Made by a program: the position numbers and the translations under genes. Shown here piece by piece: positions 8,762-16,101 of a stretch of DNA of 41,760 nucleotides. Origin of the DNA: Pedosphaera parvula Ellin514 (GTDB lineage Bacteria > Verrucomicrobiota > Verrucomicrobiia > Limisphaerales > Pedosphaeraceae); NCBI RefSeq assembly GCF_000172555.1, contig NZ_ABOX02000057.1:1-41760 (forward strand). Reading direction: 5' to 3'. The notes under the pieces are model-generated. The model did not search any database, was not told where the DNA came from, and saw only the letters and a program-made list of their open reading frames with translations. Within the stretch, counting starts at the first letter, position 1. The number at the start of each line of letters is the position of its first letter.

Positions 8762-8784
8762 TGTGACTGTAATAGTAACAGTAA
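8762..8784 (-). promoter_or_regulatory. Candidate autoregulatory operator of the Rrf2 gene
   Basis: This is the second copy of the 23-bp site, with a clearer dyad: ACTGT-N7-ACAGT, whose central bases are also partly symmetrical. It ends 2 nt before the Rrf2 start codon, so a bound repressor would cover the ribosome-binding or transcription-start region. The near identity with 8305-8327 is directly visible; the role is inferred. Confidence 0.65.
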
Positions 8785-8833
8785 GAAATGCAAGGGGAAA
8801 TTTTTAACGTAAGCTGCAAAAGACATGGGAGCG

Positions 8834-9628
8834 TTACTTGAGTCCGGCACGAGCTGACGCTTCGGGATAGATTTCCTTTAATGCGTTGGTGGCCTGACGA
8901 CGGACTTTTTCGTCCGAATCTTGAAGCGACTCGAATAGTGCAGAGACGGCTCGCATGGCTTCGCTTTCATAGCTCAGAATAGCCCAAGTGGCGGCATTCT
9001 TAACATCTGTAGCTGGATCGCGCCGGCCTTTTAGCAAAACTGGCATGACTAAAAATGGATCCGCATGGATTTGTCCCAGGGCCATCATAGCGCAGGATCG
9101 CACATTCCGGTTCGTATTCGTTGCGCCTCTCAGCAAGGAAGGAACTGCGTCTTTTGCAGTCGGACCAATCGCCCCGAGGGCATAGGCGGTGGCAGATTGG
9201 GAGGAAGGTGAAATCTCAGAATTATAGATTTCTACCAATGGCGAAACCGCGCTATCGGCTCTGGCTCCCAAGCAATAAAAGGCTTCGGTTGCCTGGTGAT
9301 GGCTGGAGGATGCGGGTGTGTACGTGATCTTAATGAAACTTTGTCTTTGGACCAGCCCATACAACTTAAGTTTCCATCGCGAGTCCGTTGCTCGAAGCAT
9401 CCGAAGCAGGGTGGGAATCGCGTTAGTGCCGGCGTGGCGCACGGCTGCGTTCGCTTTCAGCCATTCCGGACTGTTATAATTGGCGTTGATGGGATCATAA
9501 ACTTGCAGCCAGGAGCTTAATGGTTTTCCCTCGTAAATTGGTTCACGCGGAGTCAGCACTTTCCAAGCGATCGCACAGACAAAGAGACCGGCAAGCGCGA
9601 CAATGCTAAGTTTCCAAGGCTTCCCCAT
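8834..9628 (-). CDS. Membrane-anchored HEAT-repeat protein (paralogue 1 of 3)
   Basis: 264 residues from the ATG at 9628. An N-terminal membrane helix ('LSIVALAGLFVCAIAWKVL') is followed by a family signature, 'EPIYEGKPLSSWLQVY', then 'AVRHAGTNAIPTLLRMLRA'. Several HEAT-like helical pairs follow ('SATAYALGAIGPTAKDAVPSLLRGA', 'RSCAMMALGQI', 'KNAATWAILSYE', 'RRQATNALKEI'). HEAT repeats form protein-binding solenoids; the anchor suggests the solenoid is outside the cytoplasm. The same N-terminal signature occurs at 22079-22675 and 31888-32464, so this is a local multi-copy family. This copy has the longest HEAT region. The partner and function are unknown. Confidence 0.85.
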   Translation of the reverse strand: MGKPWKLSIVALAGLFVCAIAWKVLTPREPIYEGKPLSSWLQVYDPINANYNSPEWLKANAAVRHAGTNAIPTLLRMLRATDSRWKLKLYGLVQRQSFIKITYTPASSSHHQATEAFYCLGARADSAVSPLVEIYNSEISPSSQSATAYALGAIGPTAKDAVPSLLRGATNTNRNVRSCAMMALGQIHADPFLVMPVLLKGRRDPATDVKNAATWAILSYESEAMRAVSALFESLQDSDEKVRRQATNALKEIYPEASARAGLK

Positions 9629-9747
9629 GTGATTTTGATAACCTGACTCTTGAGGATCAGCGAGCAAAAATTACGTGTATGAGACTAGGAAAGGAGCGTT
9701 CGGGAATGGATAGGAATACAATTATTATGAATCGCGCAAACCGCTAA

Positions 9748-9890
9748 TTAGGAACTTGCCGTGACCAATGAGGGCGCGGGCGCTGCATTCTTCCCTTTAG
9801 TAATGAGAAGCACCATTAACGCGGTGAAGATGCAGAGGAATCCGGCAAGGAAAAAGGCTTTGTCATAGTGTCCGGTTTCGGTGCGGATGT
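9748..9890 (-). pseudogene. Possible remnant of a permease C-terminus
   Basis: On the minus strand, about 47 codons ending at 9748 read 'ETGHYDKAFFLAGFLCIFTA' then 'LMVLLITKGK...', which looks like the last transmembrane helix and tail of an MFS-type carrier. No start codon or upstream permease sequence goes with it. It starts right at the stop of the HupE-like gene (9891), and the frame upstream of that point is a low-complexity shadow of that gene. It is probably a gene relic cut off by a rearrangement; a chance ORF cannot be excluded. Confidence 0.35.
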
Positions 9891-11111
9891 CTAGAAAGGC
9901 AGGACCTTGAAATTGAAAACGCGTTCGGTGAGCCAGGTGGCGGCGATGAGGATGATGCAGGCGGAGCCGAAGTGGAGGATGGGGCGGCGGTAAAGCCAGG
10001 AGTTGCGGAAGCCATAGGCGAGGGGAAGGAAGGCGGTGACGATGGCGAGTTGGCCGAGTTCGACGCCGAGATTGAATCCAACCAGGGTGAGGATGAGGGC
10101 GCTGCTGGTGAGGCCGAGTTCGGAGAGGGCGTTGGCAAAGCCGAAGCCGTGGATGAGTCCGAAGAGGAAGGCGACGATCCAACCGCGGCCTTTGATCCAA
10201 GGCCAGATGTTGTTCGTAGCAGCAAGAATGACGGAAGCGGCAATGGCAGATTCGGTCAGGCGTGTAGGGAGTCGCACGATGTTAAGAGCGGCGAGGCTCA
10301 GGGTGAGGGAGTGGGCCAGCGTGAAAGCGGTGACGATTTTGAGGACGTTGAGAAACGCGGGGCGAAAGGCGGGGACGCCGTGCCAATCCTGTTCGCGGCG
10401 ATGCAGGACAGCGGGGAGCAGCAATGCGAGGAGGAAGAGAATGTGGTCGTAGCCGGTCCAGATGTGCGTAATGCCTTCCTTTAGAAAGACGAGGAATTGT
10501 TTGCCGGGATTTGGGTGGTTTATTTCAAACTGCTGGAGATGGTGCTCGGAATCGAGGACGGCGGACTCAGTTTTTTCGCCGTGTTGGAGTCGGAGTAGGC
10601 CGCGATGGCTGTGGTTGATATCGAAGAAGAGTTGATAATCGAATTCGACGACGTTGGGTTGGCAGACGTTTTCGAGGATGAAGGGAAGCTCGAGATAGGT
10701 GCCGTCGGCAAAGTCCTCCACGATGGGTTCAGATTCGGTGAAATGGAGCGTGCCGGGTTTGGCGTCGCCGCTGATTTTGAGATGGGCGAGAGCGTAGGCC
10801 GTGACGTCTTTATAACGGGCGTTGAGTTCGTCCCAGGTGACAAAGCCGTCGTTGTCGGAGTCAAGCGGGACGACGGCTTGAAGGTCTTTGATGGGGATGT
10901 CCCATTGGCCGACGGTTTGGTTGGTGTCGAAATTGATCGTGAGATAGCTCTTGCTCGGGTCGTGAGCAAAGAGGTTTGGCGCAAAGATCAAGCTGGAAAG
11001 AATGAGCAACCAGGTGGCGAAACGGGATTGGAGCCTTGGGGTGGAAATTTCAGAGGCAGTGCAGATCCTGCAGAGAATGCGCTGGCCTGAAGATTTAAAC
11101 GTGCGTTCCAC
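9891..11111 (-). CDS. HupE/UreJ-like membrane protein with EF-hand-like N-terminal domain
   Basis: 406 residues. A hydrophobic signal segment ('FATWLLILSSLIFAPNLFAH') leads to an extracytoplasmic domain of about 170 residues containing an EF-hand-like loop (DSDNDGFVTWDE, about 84-95). The second half is a polytopic HupE/UreJ_2 domain with 'HIWTGYDHILFLLALLLP', 'AHSLTLSLAAL', 'LIHGFGFANAL' and 'FNLGVELGQ'. His and Asp residues in these helices are the hallmark of the family, which is linked to nickel/cobalt transport in some members; metal transport here is inferred. The GTG start at 11111 gives a long N-terminus before the signal, and no better in-frame ATG is present, so the start is uncertain. 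No hydrogenase or urease genes are nearby. Confidence 0.8.
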   Translation of the reverse strand: MERTFKSSGQRILCRICTASEISTPRLQSRFATWLLILSSLIFAPNLFAHDPSKSYLTINFDTNQTVGQWDIPIKDLQAVVPLDSDNDGFVTWDELNARYKDVTAYALAHLKISGDAKPGTLHFTESEPIVEDFADGTYLELPFILENVCQPNVVEFDYQLFFDINHSHRGLLRLQHGEKTESAVLDSEHHLQQFEINHPNPGKQFLVFLKEGITHIWTGYDHILFLLALLLPAVLHRREQDWHGVPAFRPAFLNVLKIVTAFTLAHSLTLSLAALNIVRLPTRLTESAIAASVILAATNNIWPWIKGRGWIVAFLFGLIHGFGFANALSELGLTSSALILTLVGFNLGVELGQLAIVTAFLPLAYGFRNSWLYRRPILHFGSACIILIAATWLTERVFNFKVLPF

Positions 11112-11146
11112 CTGTCAAATAAATCGTTAGGGCGATTGATGATGAT

Positions 11147-11809
11147 TTAAAAATGCAAGAATTGCCTGAAGGCTTGAAAGCCGCCCCACGCCAAATCGCC
11201 ATTGATCCCAAGCAGGCTCATGACCCAATCGACGGTCCCCCACAAAGCGTGGTTGGCGGCAGGGACGTACCAGAGGACAATGAACAACACGAACATGCCG
11301 TATTGGCGGACGGGTCGAAGGTGTTGATCGACCTCGGATGGGATATAGGGTTCGATCGCCTGGAAACCATCGAGCGGCGGGATGGGGATGAGATTCAGCA
11401 AGACAGAGCAGATCTGCAGTTGAAGCAGGAAGGCGACGGCGTAGGTGGCTGGATTATCGATGAAATGCGGTATGAGAACGAGTTTGAGCAGGACGGCGCA
11501 AATGATGGCTAGAATCAGATTCATTAACGGGCCAGCAAGAGAGACATAAGTGTTCCATTCGCGGGAACGGAGGAGGCTGCGGTTAATCCAGACTGCTCCG
11601 CCGGGCAGGCCGATGCCTCCCAAGGCCATGAACACTATCGGGAGGATAAAACTCATGAGCGGATCAGCATAATGGACAGGGTTCATGGAGAGATAACCCT
11701 TTTCGCGGACGGTGTAATCACCACCGCGCTCGGCCACCCAAGCATGTCCAAACTCGTGTAGGCAAACCGAGAATATCCAACCGATCAATACTATGGCAAA
11801 GACGCCCAT
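11147..11809 (-). CDS. Site-2 protease family (M50) membrane metalloprotease
   Basis: 220-residue polytopic protein with the zinc motif HEFGH (His18, Glu19, His22) in the first membrane helix and the third ligand in 'NLIPIPPLDGFQAIEPYIP' (Asp147). Both are positioned as in compact bacterial M50 proteins of the 'NPxxY...LDG' type without a PDZ domain. These enzymes cut transmembrane substrates within the membrane. The gene lies downstream, on the same strand, of the sigma factor/prepilin pair, after a gap of 188 nt. Because that sigma factor has its own membrane anchor, it is tempting to see this protease as a possible activator, but nothing in the sequence proves it. Confidence 0.9.
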   Translation of the reverse strand: MGVFAIVLIGWIFSVCLHEFGHAWVAERGGDYTVREKGYLSMNPVHYADPLMSFILPIVFMALGGIGLPGGAVWINRSLLRSREWNTYVSLAGPLMNLILAIICAVLLKLVLIPHFIDNPATYAVAFLLQLQICSVLLNLIPIPPLDGFQAIEPYIPSEVDQHLRPVRQYGMFVLFIVLWYVPAANHALWGTVDWVMSLLGINGDLAWGGFQAFRQFLHF

Positions 11810-11873
11810 GAGACATAGTTTGCCTGAATCAGAATTTTTTGGAAGGGGGAAAGAATGGTACGAGGTCCATGGT

Positions 11874-11892
11874 CAATGACTTTTTGTCATTG
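11874..11892. promoter_or_regulatory. Short dyad between the prepilin-like and M50 genes
   Basis: CAATGAC-TTTTT-GTCATTG is a perfect 7-bp inverted repeat with a 5-nt spacer. It lies 65 nt upstream of the M50 start and about 105 nt after the prepilin-like stop. No T-run follows on the minus strand, so an operator or RNA hairpin is more likely than a terminator. Confidence 0.4.
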
Positions 11893-11997
11893 AGAAGCAG
11901 AAAGCTTACGCCGAACTTGCGGTGCTCATTATGCTTTGGGAATATACAGAAGAGAAAGGAACTTGAGACGAAGGGTCGTTTTTAACACCGGCGCAAC

Positions 11998-12822
11998 TCA
12001 TTGGTGAACGTCCGGCCGTATGGCGGGAGTTTGCCAATCGTGATGCCAGTTGAGGGTCCATAACTCCTCCAGCTTGGTTAAGCGCGAATGGCCGTCGGCA
12101 AAGCCAATCATGATGGCTCCGGGCAGCTTTTGGCCCGTCGTCAAGGCGTGCGGAGCGGACGAGGGACTGCTGACGCTGTGCCGCGCAATCGTGCAACGGC
12201 CCATTCCGTTGTCACTCGTTCCAAATGGAGCCCCGTTGTAAAGATCAATCCATGGCGCATCCGTCTCCTTGGGCGATAGATCGACCCAGTTTGCATCCAT
12301 GAAGACTGGAGTCCGCGTCGTGTCTTCAATGCCATCAGTTTTGGTGAAAACGTTGCCCTCGGCCTTTGGGTAATATTTTGCAAGATCCGAATACAGCCAG
12401 CCGTTGTAGCCGTAGCTGCCAAAAAACATGTCCTTGGCATTGGAGGTCCACCTTACCCAGGCGGCGTCGGCGCTGCCTCCTCGATTTCCGTTATCAGGCG
12501 GCGGGTTGTGCAAGGGGGCCATGGGGCAAATGTATATTTTTCGGTCTTTGATCAAATCGGACAAACTGCCCATCCAGGTGCCGCCCGGATAACGGGGATC
12601 ATCGTAAAGGATGGGACTGCCATTTTCATTGGCATAGACAAAGCCAATCAGAGCGAGTTGCCGGATGTTGTTAAGGCACATTGCCTCCCGGGCCTTCATT
12701 TTGGCCCTGGAGAGGACTGGCAACAGCAAGGCCGCCAGGATGCCGATGACCGCAATTACCACCAGCATTTCAGTCAGGGTGAACCCTGTTTTTCCAGCTC
12801 TGCGTAGGTGGATGAAGCGCAT
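11998..12822 (-). CDS. Prepilin-like protein, N-methylation motif plus 'FADGH' domain
   Basis: 274 residues from the ATG at 12820-12822. The type IV prepilin N-terminus is clear: a short basic leader, then G/FTLTEMLVVIAVIGILAALL with Glu at mature position 5, to be cut and methylated by a prepilin peptidase. After the helix comes 'SRAKMKAREAMCLNNIRQL', a variable domain, and near the C-terminus 'IMIGFADGHSRLTKLEELW', as in the large Verrucomicrobia/Planctomycetes pseudopilin family. The start chosen avoids overlap with the sigma gene, whose stop is only 10 nt upstream, so the two genes are very likely one transcript. A role in a type II secretion-like or surface assembly is inferred. Confidence 0.9.
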   Translation of the reverse strand: MRFIHLRRAGKTGFTLTEMLVVIAVIGILAALLLPVLSRAKMKAREAMCLNNIRQLALIGFVYANENGSPILYDDPRYPGGTWMGSLSDLIKDRKIYICPMAPLHNPPPDNGNRGGSADAAWVRWTSNAKDMFFGSYGYNGWLYSDLAKYYPKAEGNVFTKTDGIEDTTRTPVFMDANWVDLSPKETDAPWIDLYNGAPFGTSDNGMGRCTIARHSVSSPSSAPHALTTGQKLPGAIMIGFADGHSRLTKLEELWTLNWHHDWQTPAIRPDVHQ

Positions 12823-12832
12823 AAGTTTAGTG

Positions 12833-14212
12833 TCAACGTTCGATTGTGAGTGCCACCATGAAGGGTGCGGCCCCGGCCATGGCCGAAGCATAGTCAATGG
12901 ATTGAATTTCCTTTTCGGCATGCGGGTTCACAAAGACGGTATCGAAAAGGCGGATGCGCGCGCCCTGGTGCTCGGCTGCCGGGTTGCTGCCGGTCCAGGC
13001 AACAATCGTATTAGTACCCGTTGGCCGTTTAACCGGGGCGCGCGGCCATTCCCACCAATCCAACACCTCCACTCCCTGGCGGATGTCAAATTGAACCTGG
13101 TCGCCGTCAGAATAATGTAAAATCACGCTTGCGACTTTTGTTCCAGGCGGATCGGCAATTGCGGAATTGGCGTGCAAGATATGAATCTTGTGACCGGTCG
13201 CTCCCACACGGATTCCTTCAACGGTTTCCGGATAATTGTAACCGCGCTGTTTCCATTCGGCTCCCTGGAGCTGAACGACACCATGTATTTCAAATGGCAC
13301 CCGCTTGAGTATGCGTCGTCCTTCCCCAAGGGCGGCCAGGTAATTATTTCCGTAGGCAGGAGTCCAGCTTTTATCGAGCCCGCCATTAAAGTGAGCGGAC
13401 AGATCCACAGCCATGAACGCTCCGCTTTCCACTGGATGGACGCCATAAATCAGATACGTCGCACCGCAGCCGAACAGCAGAATCAAGAGACCTGCGACTG
13501 CCAACTTGGTTTTGGCCGAGAGGAGATGTTGGACGAAAACCGTCGTCCAGCCTGGCGGCCCCATTGCGGCTGCCTTTGCCAGAGAGGTTTTTGCCACTGC
13601 CAACGGCAGGCTGACGGGTGCTGAAGGGATTGTCGCGGCGTTCAGGGAAGAAGCCAAAGATGCTACTGAAACAGCCACCCCGCCACGTGTCAGAATGATT
13701 CGCAGTTTGTCCAAAGCGCGACTTACCCGCTTCTGTGCTGCATCATCGCTAAGACCCAGGGCAGCACCGACGGATCGATAATCTTTGCCCTCGAAATAAT
13801 GCAACAGCACTGCATTTCGATCCGGACGGCTGAGCTTTTCCATGGCGGCGTCCAGCAACGGCTTGATTTGCTGCCAGTCGAGCAAGGCATCGGAAGTGGT
13901 ATCCTGCATGGAAAAAGCCTTCTGTTCGCGTGCTCGTCGGCGCTGTTCACTCCGTATCGCCTTCGCGGCGGCAAAGCGAGTCGCCTCGTAAAGCCAGCCG
14001 GCCAGTATGATTTCACGAGGCAGCAACGGTGCCTTGCGAGCTAGGTCAGTAAATACAGTTTGGGTGATATCTTCCGCCAGGCTGGCATCGCCATTGGCCT
14101 GACGTAGCGCTGTCCCATACACCAGATTGAAATGTCGGCCGACCAGCTCCCGAAAAGCTTCTTCATCGCCCTTTTCGACGAACCGGTGCAACTGGATCGA
14201 ATCCTCTGTCAT
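12833..14212 (-). CDS. ECF-type RNA polymerase sigma factor fused to a membrane-anchored C-terminal domain
   Basis: 459 residues. Residues 10-95 are sigma region 2 ('FRELVGRHFNLVYGTALRQA' and 'DITQTVFTDLARKA'), and about 110-175 are sigma region 4 ('LLDAAMEKLSRPDRNAVLLH', 'YRSVGAALGLSDDAAQKRVS' as helix-turn-helix). An Ala/Ser/Pro-rich linker follows, then one membrane helix at about 237-257. Roughly 200 residues of beta-rich domain would lie outside the membrane ('FEIHGVVQLQGAEW', 'VEGIRVGATGHKIHILHANS', 'HAEKEIQSIDYASAM'). Such fusions are known in Planctomycetes and Verrucomicrobia and may replace a separate anti-sigma factor. No anti-sigma gene is adjacent. A copy of the motif TTGTCGGAT-N12-GGGTGCTAT lies just upstream, suggesting self-regulation. 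The pseudopilin gene is coupled downstream. Confidence 0.9.
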   Translation of the reverse strand: MTEDSIQLHRFVEKGDEEAFRELVGRHFNLVYGTALRQANGDASLAEDITQTVFTDLARKAPLLPREIILAGWLYEATRFAAAKAIRSEQRRRAREQKAFSMQDTTSDALLDWQQIKPLLDAAMEKLSRPDRNAVLLHYFEGKDYRSVGAALGLSDDAAQKRVSRALDKLRIILTRGGVAVSVASLASSLNAATIPSAPVSLPLAVAKTSLAKAAAMGPPGWTTVFVQHLLSAKTKLAVAGLLILLFGCGATYLIYGVHPVESGAFMAVDLSAHFNGGLDKSWTPAYGNNYLAALGEGRRILKRVPFEIHGVVQLQGAEWKQRGYNYPETVEGIRVGATGHKIHILHANSAIADPPGTKVASVILHYSDGDQVQFDIRQGVEVLDWWEWPRAPVKRPTGTNTIVAWTGSNPAAEHQGARIRLFDTVFVNPHAEKEIQSIDYASAMAGAAPFMVALTIER

Positions 14213-14226
14213 TTTGATACTGCTTT

Positions 14227-14256
14227 ATAGCACCCGCCCCGAAAAAAATCCGACAA
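14227..14256 (-). promoter_or_regulatory. Candidate ECF promoter A, before the sigma gene
   Basis: On the minus strand this reads TTGTCGGAT, 12 bases, GGGTGCTAT. The downstream box ends 14 nt before the sigma start codon, leaving only a very short leader. The same pair of 9-mers occurs at 15432-15462 and 17855-17885. Two conserved boxes with a fixed spacing of about 12-13 nt look like the -35 and -10 regions of an ECF promoter. Recognition by the adjacent sigma factor is inferred. Confidence 0.65.
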
Positions 14257-14298
14257 TAATTATTTCCTTCGCGGAAATGCCCCAGTCCGGGCCGTGTC

Positions 14299-15276
14299 CT
14301 AAGGCATCAGGACAACACGATAAAATCGCTGCTGGTCTGAGCCAGGGGAGTCGGTGGTGGTTACAAGCACCCCGTTGGCTGTAATGGGTGGTCCGAGGTC
14401 GTTCCATTGGGCTGACGAGAGGTCGGTGGTGTATTGCGCCTGATAGGTGGCACCTGCCACAGCGCTCCAGGCAAGTGTCACCATTCCGTCGGTCCACGTT
14501 ATGGGAGCAAGCACCGGTGCGGGCGCGGACTGAGTCAGGGAGACATTTTTCCAGGTGGCGGCATTTGCGCCCACCACGTTGGGTCCTCCCTCGCGCTGGC
14601 CGAGGATGAGGTAGAAAGGGCCTATGCCCACGTCCAAATCGGATTGAACGCCGAGGAGGACGCCACTGGCGGAAAATAATGAAACCGTTGCGATGCCGGT
14701 GTCTTCGATGAAAATCTGAACCGTGCTCAGGGAATTGACGCTGGGGTCCGAATAGAGCTTGTTGCCCAAACTGAGGAATGGCAGTCCACTGTAATCATAA
14801 TTCACCCAAACGCCGAAGTAAGAGCCGTTGCCGGGGTTCAGATTGCCCGCCACATTCATCCATACCCCCAGACCGTCGCTGACGAGAAATATTTCATAAG
14901 CATTGCCATGCGCCTGGCCGGAGGTGACCGTGGTGGTCAGCGTGAACGGGGGCGAAAACGTGGCAAGTGATTGAACTCCGGCGAGTTCATTAACGCCCTT
15001 GACGCCGGAAAAGTTCATTCCCGCCCCTCCAAAACTCAATGTGGGAGTGATCAAGGAGGAGTTGAATTCCACAGCCAGAGCTGCCAGCAGGCCGGACGAG
15101 GTCGTCCACATATCAGTATTTAAGCTGCTGTCGGTGGTGAAATCATCCGACAGTTGCGCGTGACTGGTCAGGGGTGAGAGGGTCACAAGCATAAATCCGA
15201 AAAAGCTGGTCAATGATATGGCGACGCATTTGCGCGTGAATCGTTTTAAATGCGCGATGGAGATGGCATGATTCAT
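14299..15276 (-). CDS. Secreted protein with a LamG/ConA-like domain
   Basis: 325 residues from the ATG at 15274-15276. A signal peptide ('CVAISLTSFFGFMLVTLSPL', then 'TSHA-QLSDDF') is followed by 'DDFTTDSSLNTDMWTTSSG' and a beta-rich domain of about 200 residues like a concanavalin-type jelly roll ('GNAYEIFLVSDGLGVWMNV', 'GSYFGVWVNYDYSG'). The C-terminal module ('VTLAWSAVAGATYQAQYTTD' ... 'RFYRVVLMP') is the fibronectin-like end seen in many secreted proteins here. The frame is open further upstream (Met at 15399 and beyond), but those starts would bury the signal peptide. Candidate promoter B lies 156 nt upstream, implying a long leader. Function is probably carbohydrate or surface binding. 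Confidence 0.8.
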   Translation of the reverse strand: MNHAISIAHLKRFTRKCVAISLTSFFGFMLVTLSPLTSHAQLSDDFTTDSSLNTDMWTTSSGLLAALAVEFNSSLITPTLSFGGAGMNFSGVKGVNELAGVQSLATFSPPFTLTTTVTSGQAHGNAYEIFLVSDGLGVWMNVAGNLNPGNGSYFGVWVNYDYSGLPFLSLGNKLYSDPSVNSLSTVQIFIEDTGIATVSLFSASGVLLGVQSDLDVGIGPFYLILGQREGGPNVVGANAATWKNVSLTQSAPAPVLAPITWTDGMVTLAWSAVAGATYQAQYTTDLSSAQWNDLGPPITANGVLVTTTDSPGSDQQRFYRVVLMP

Positions 15277-15431
15277 AAGCTTGTTATTTGCATCCTTGCA
15301 TTGAACCGAACTGCGCTGGAACTGTGTTATCAATAATGGAAGTGAATCCCAGACCCGGTCCATGGCTGGCTTCAGTGGAATGCGAGGATTCGATATCATT
15401 TTAATTATGTCGGTCCTATTGTTTTTCCTGT

Positions 15432-15462
15432 ATAGCACCCGACCGCGAAATGAATCCGACAA
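15432..15462 (-). promoter_or_regulatory. Candidate ECF promoter B, before the LamG-like gene
   Basis: Minus-strand TTGTCGGAT, 13 bases, GGGTGCTAT: both 9-mers are identical to those at site A. It lies between the ynfA stop (15484) and the LamG-like gene, 156 nt from the preferred start and 33 nt from an alternative Met codon at 15399. The match in non-coding DNA is directly visible; the promoter role is inferred. Confidence 0.65.
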
Positions 15463-15483
15463 GAAAATTTGGCAACTTCAGAT

Positions 15484-15804
15484 TTATCCTCTGGGAGAGA
15501 AATAAATGATGAGCGATCCGACGAGGCACAAGGCGCCGCCGATCAAGTCCCAGTGGTCTGGTTTGACTCCATCCACGCGCCACAGCCAGACGAGTGAAGT
15601 GATGATGTAGATTCCTCCGTAGGCCGCATAAATGCGACCTGAGGCCTGCGGGTGCAGTGTAAGCAGCCACGCAAACGTCGCCAGGCTAATCGCAGCTGGC
15701 ATGAGCCACCAAGCTGTCCGGCCCAATCGGTACCAAAGGTAGACAAAATAACACCCGGAAATTTCCGCAATGGCAGTGATTACAAACAGCAGTGTCTTTT
15801 GCAT
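15484..15804 (-). CDS. ynfA: YnfA family (UPF0060) small membrane protein
   Basis: 106 residues, four membrane helices, matching the YnfA family along its length. Conserved segments include '[14 protein letters not shown]', '[20 protein letters not shown]', '[19 protein letters not shown]' and '[20 protein letters not shown]'. YnfA is a small multidrug resistance (SMR)-like protein, and efflux of cationic compounds has been suggested for some members; transport here is unproven. It stands alone, with a 297-nt gap upstream, and candidate ECF promoter B begins 21 nt after its stop. Confidence 0.95.
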   Translation of the reverse strand: MQKTLLFVITAIAEISGCYFVYLWYRLGRTAWWLMPAAISLATFAWLLTLHPQASGRIYAAYGGIYIITSLVWLWRVDGVKPDHWDLIGGALCLVGSLIIYFSPRG

Positions 15805-16101
15805 CGGACAATAGTAACCAGCCGGATGGGAATCGCAATTCCAAGGTCATGATGTGACCTCGAGAAAGTGGAGGTGAGATAAGCAGGTTCTGCTGCGAAG
15901 TGGTGGAACATGGTTGGTTGTAGTGGAAAAGAGAGGGGATGTTCGATACTTTCCCAATCTGATAATCTCAAAATTTGATAAACATCATCCGCCTTCCAAC
16001 TCGACAACCCCATTCCCTTGGACACCATGCACAACAACAGATACTACTCGTGCGAGCCTCATCAAGGTTCCAGATAATCTTTCTTTTCGATTTGCAATGA
16101 A

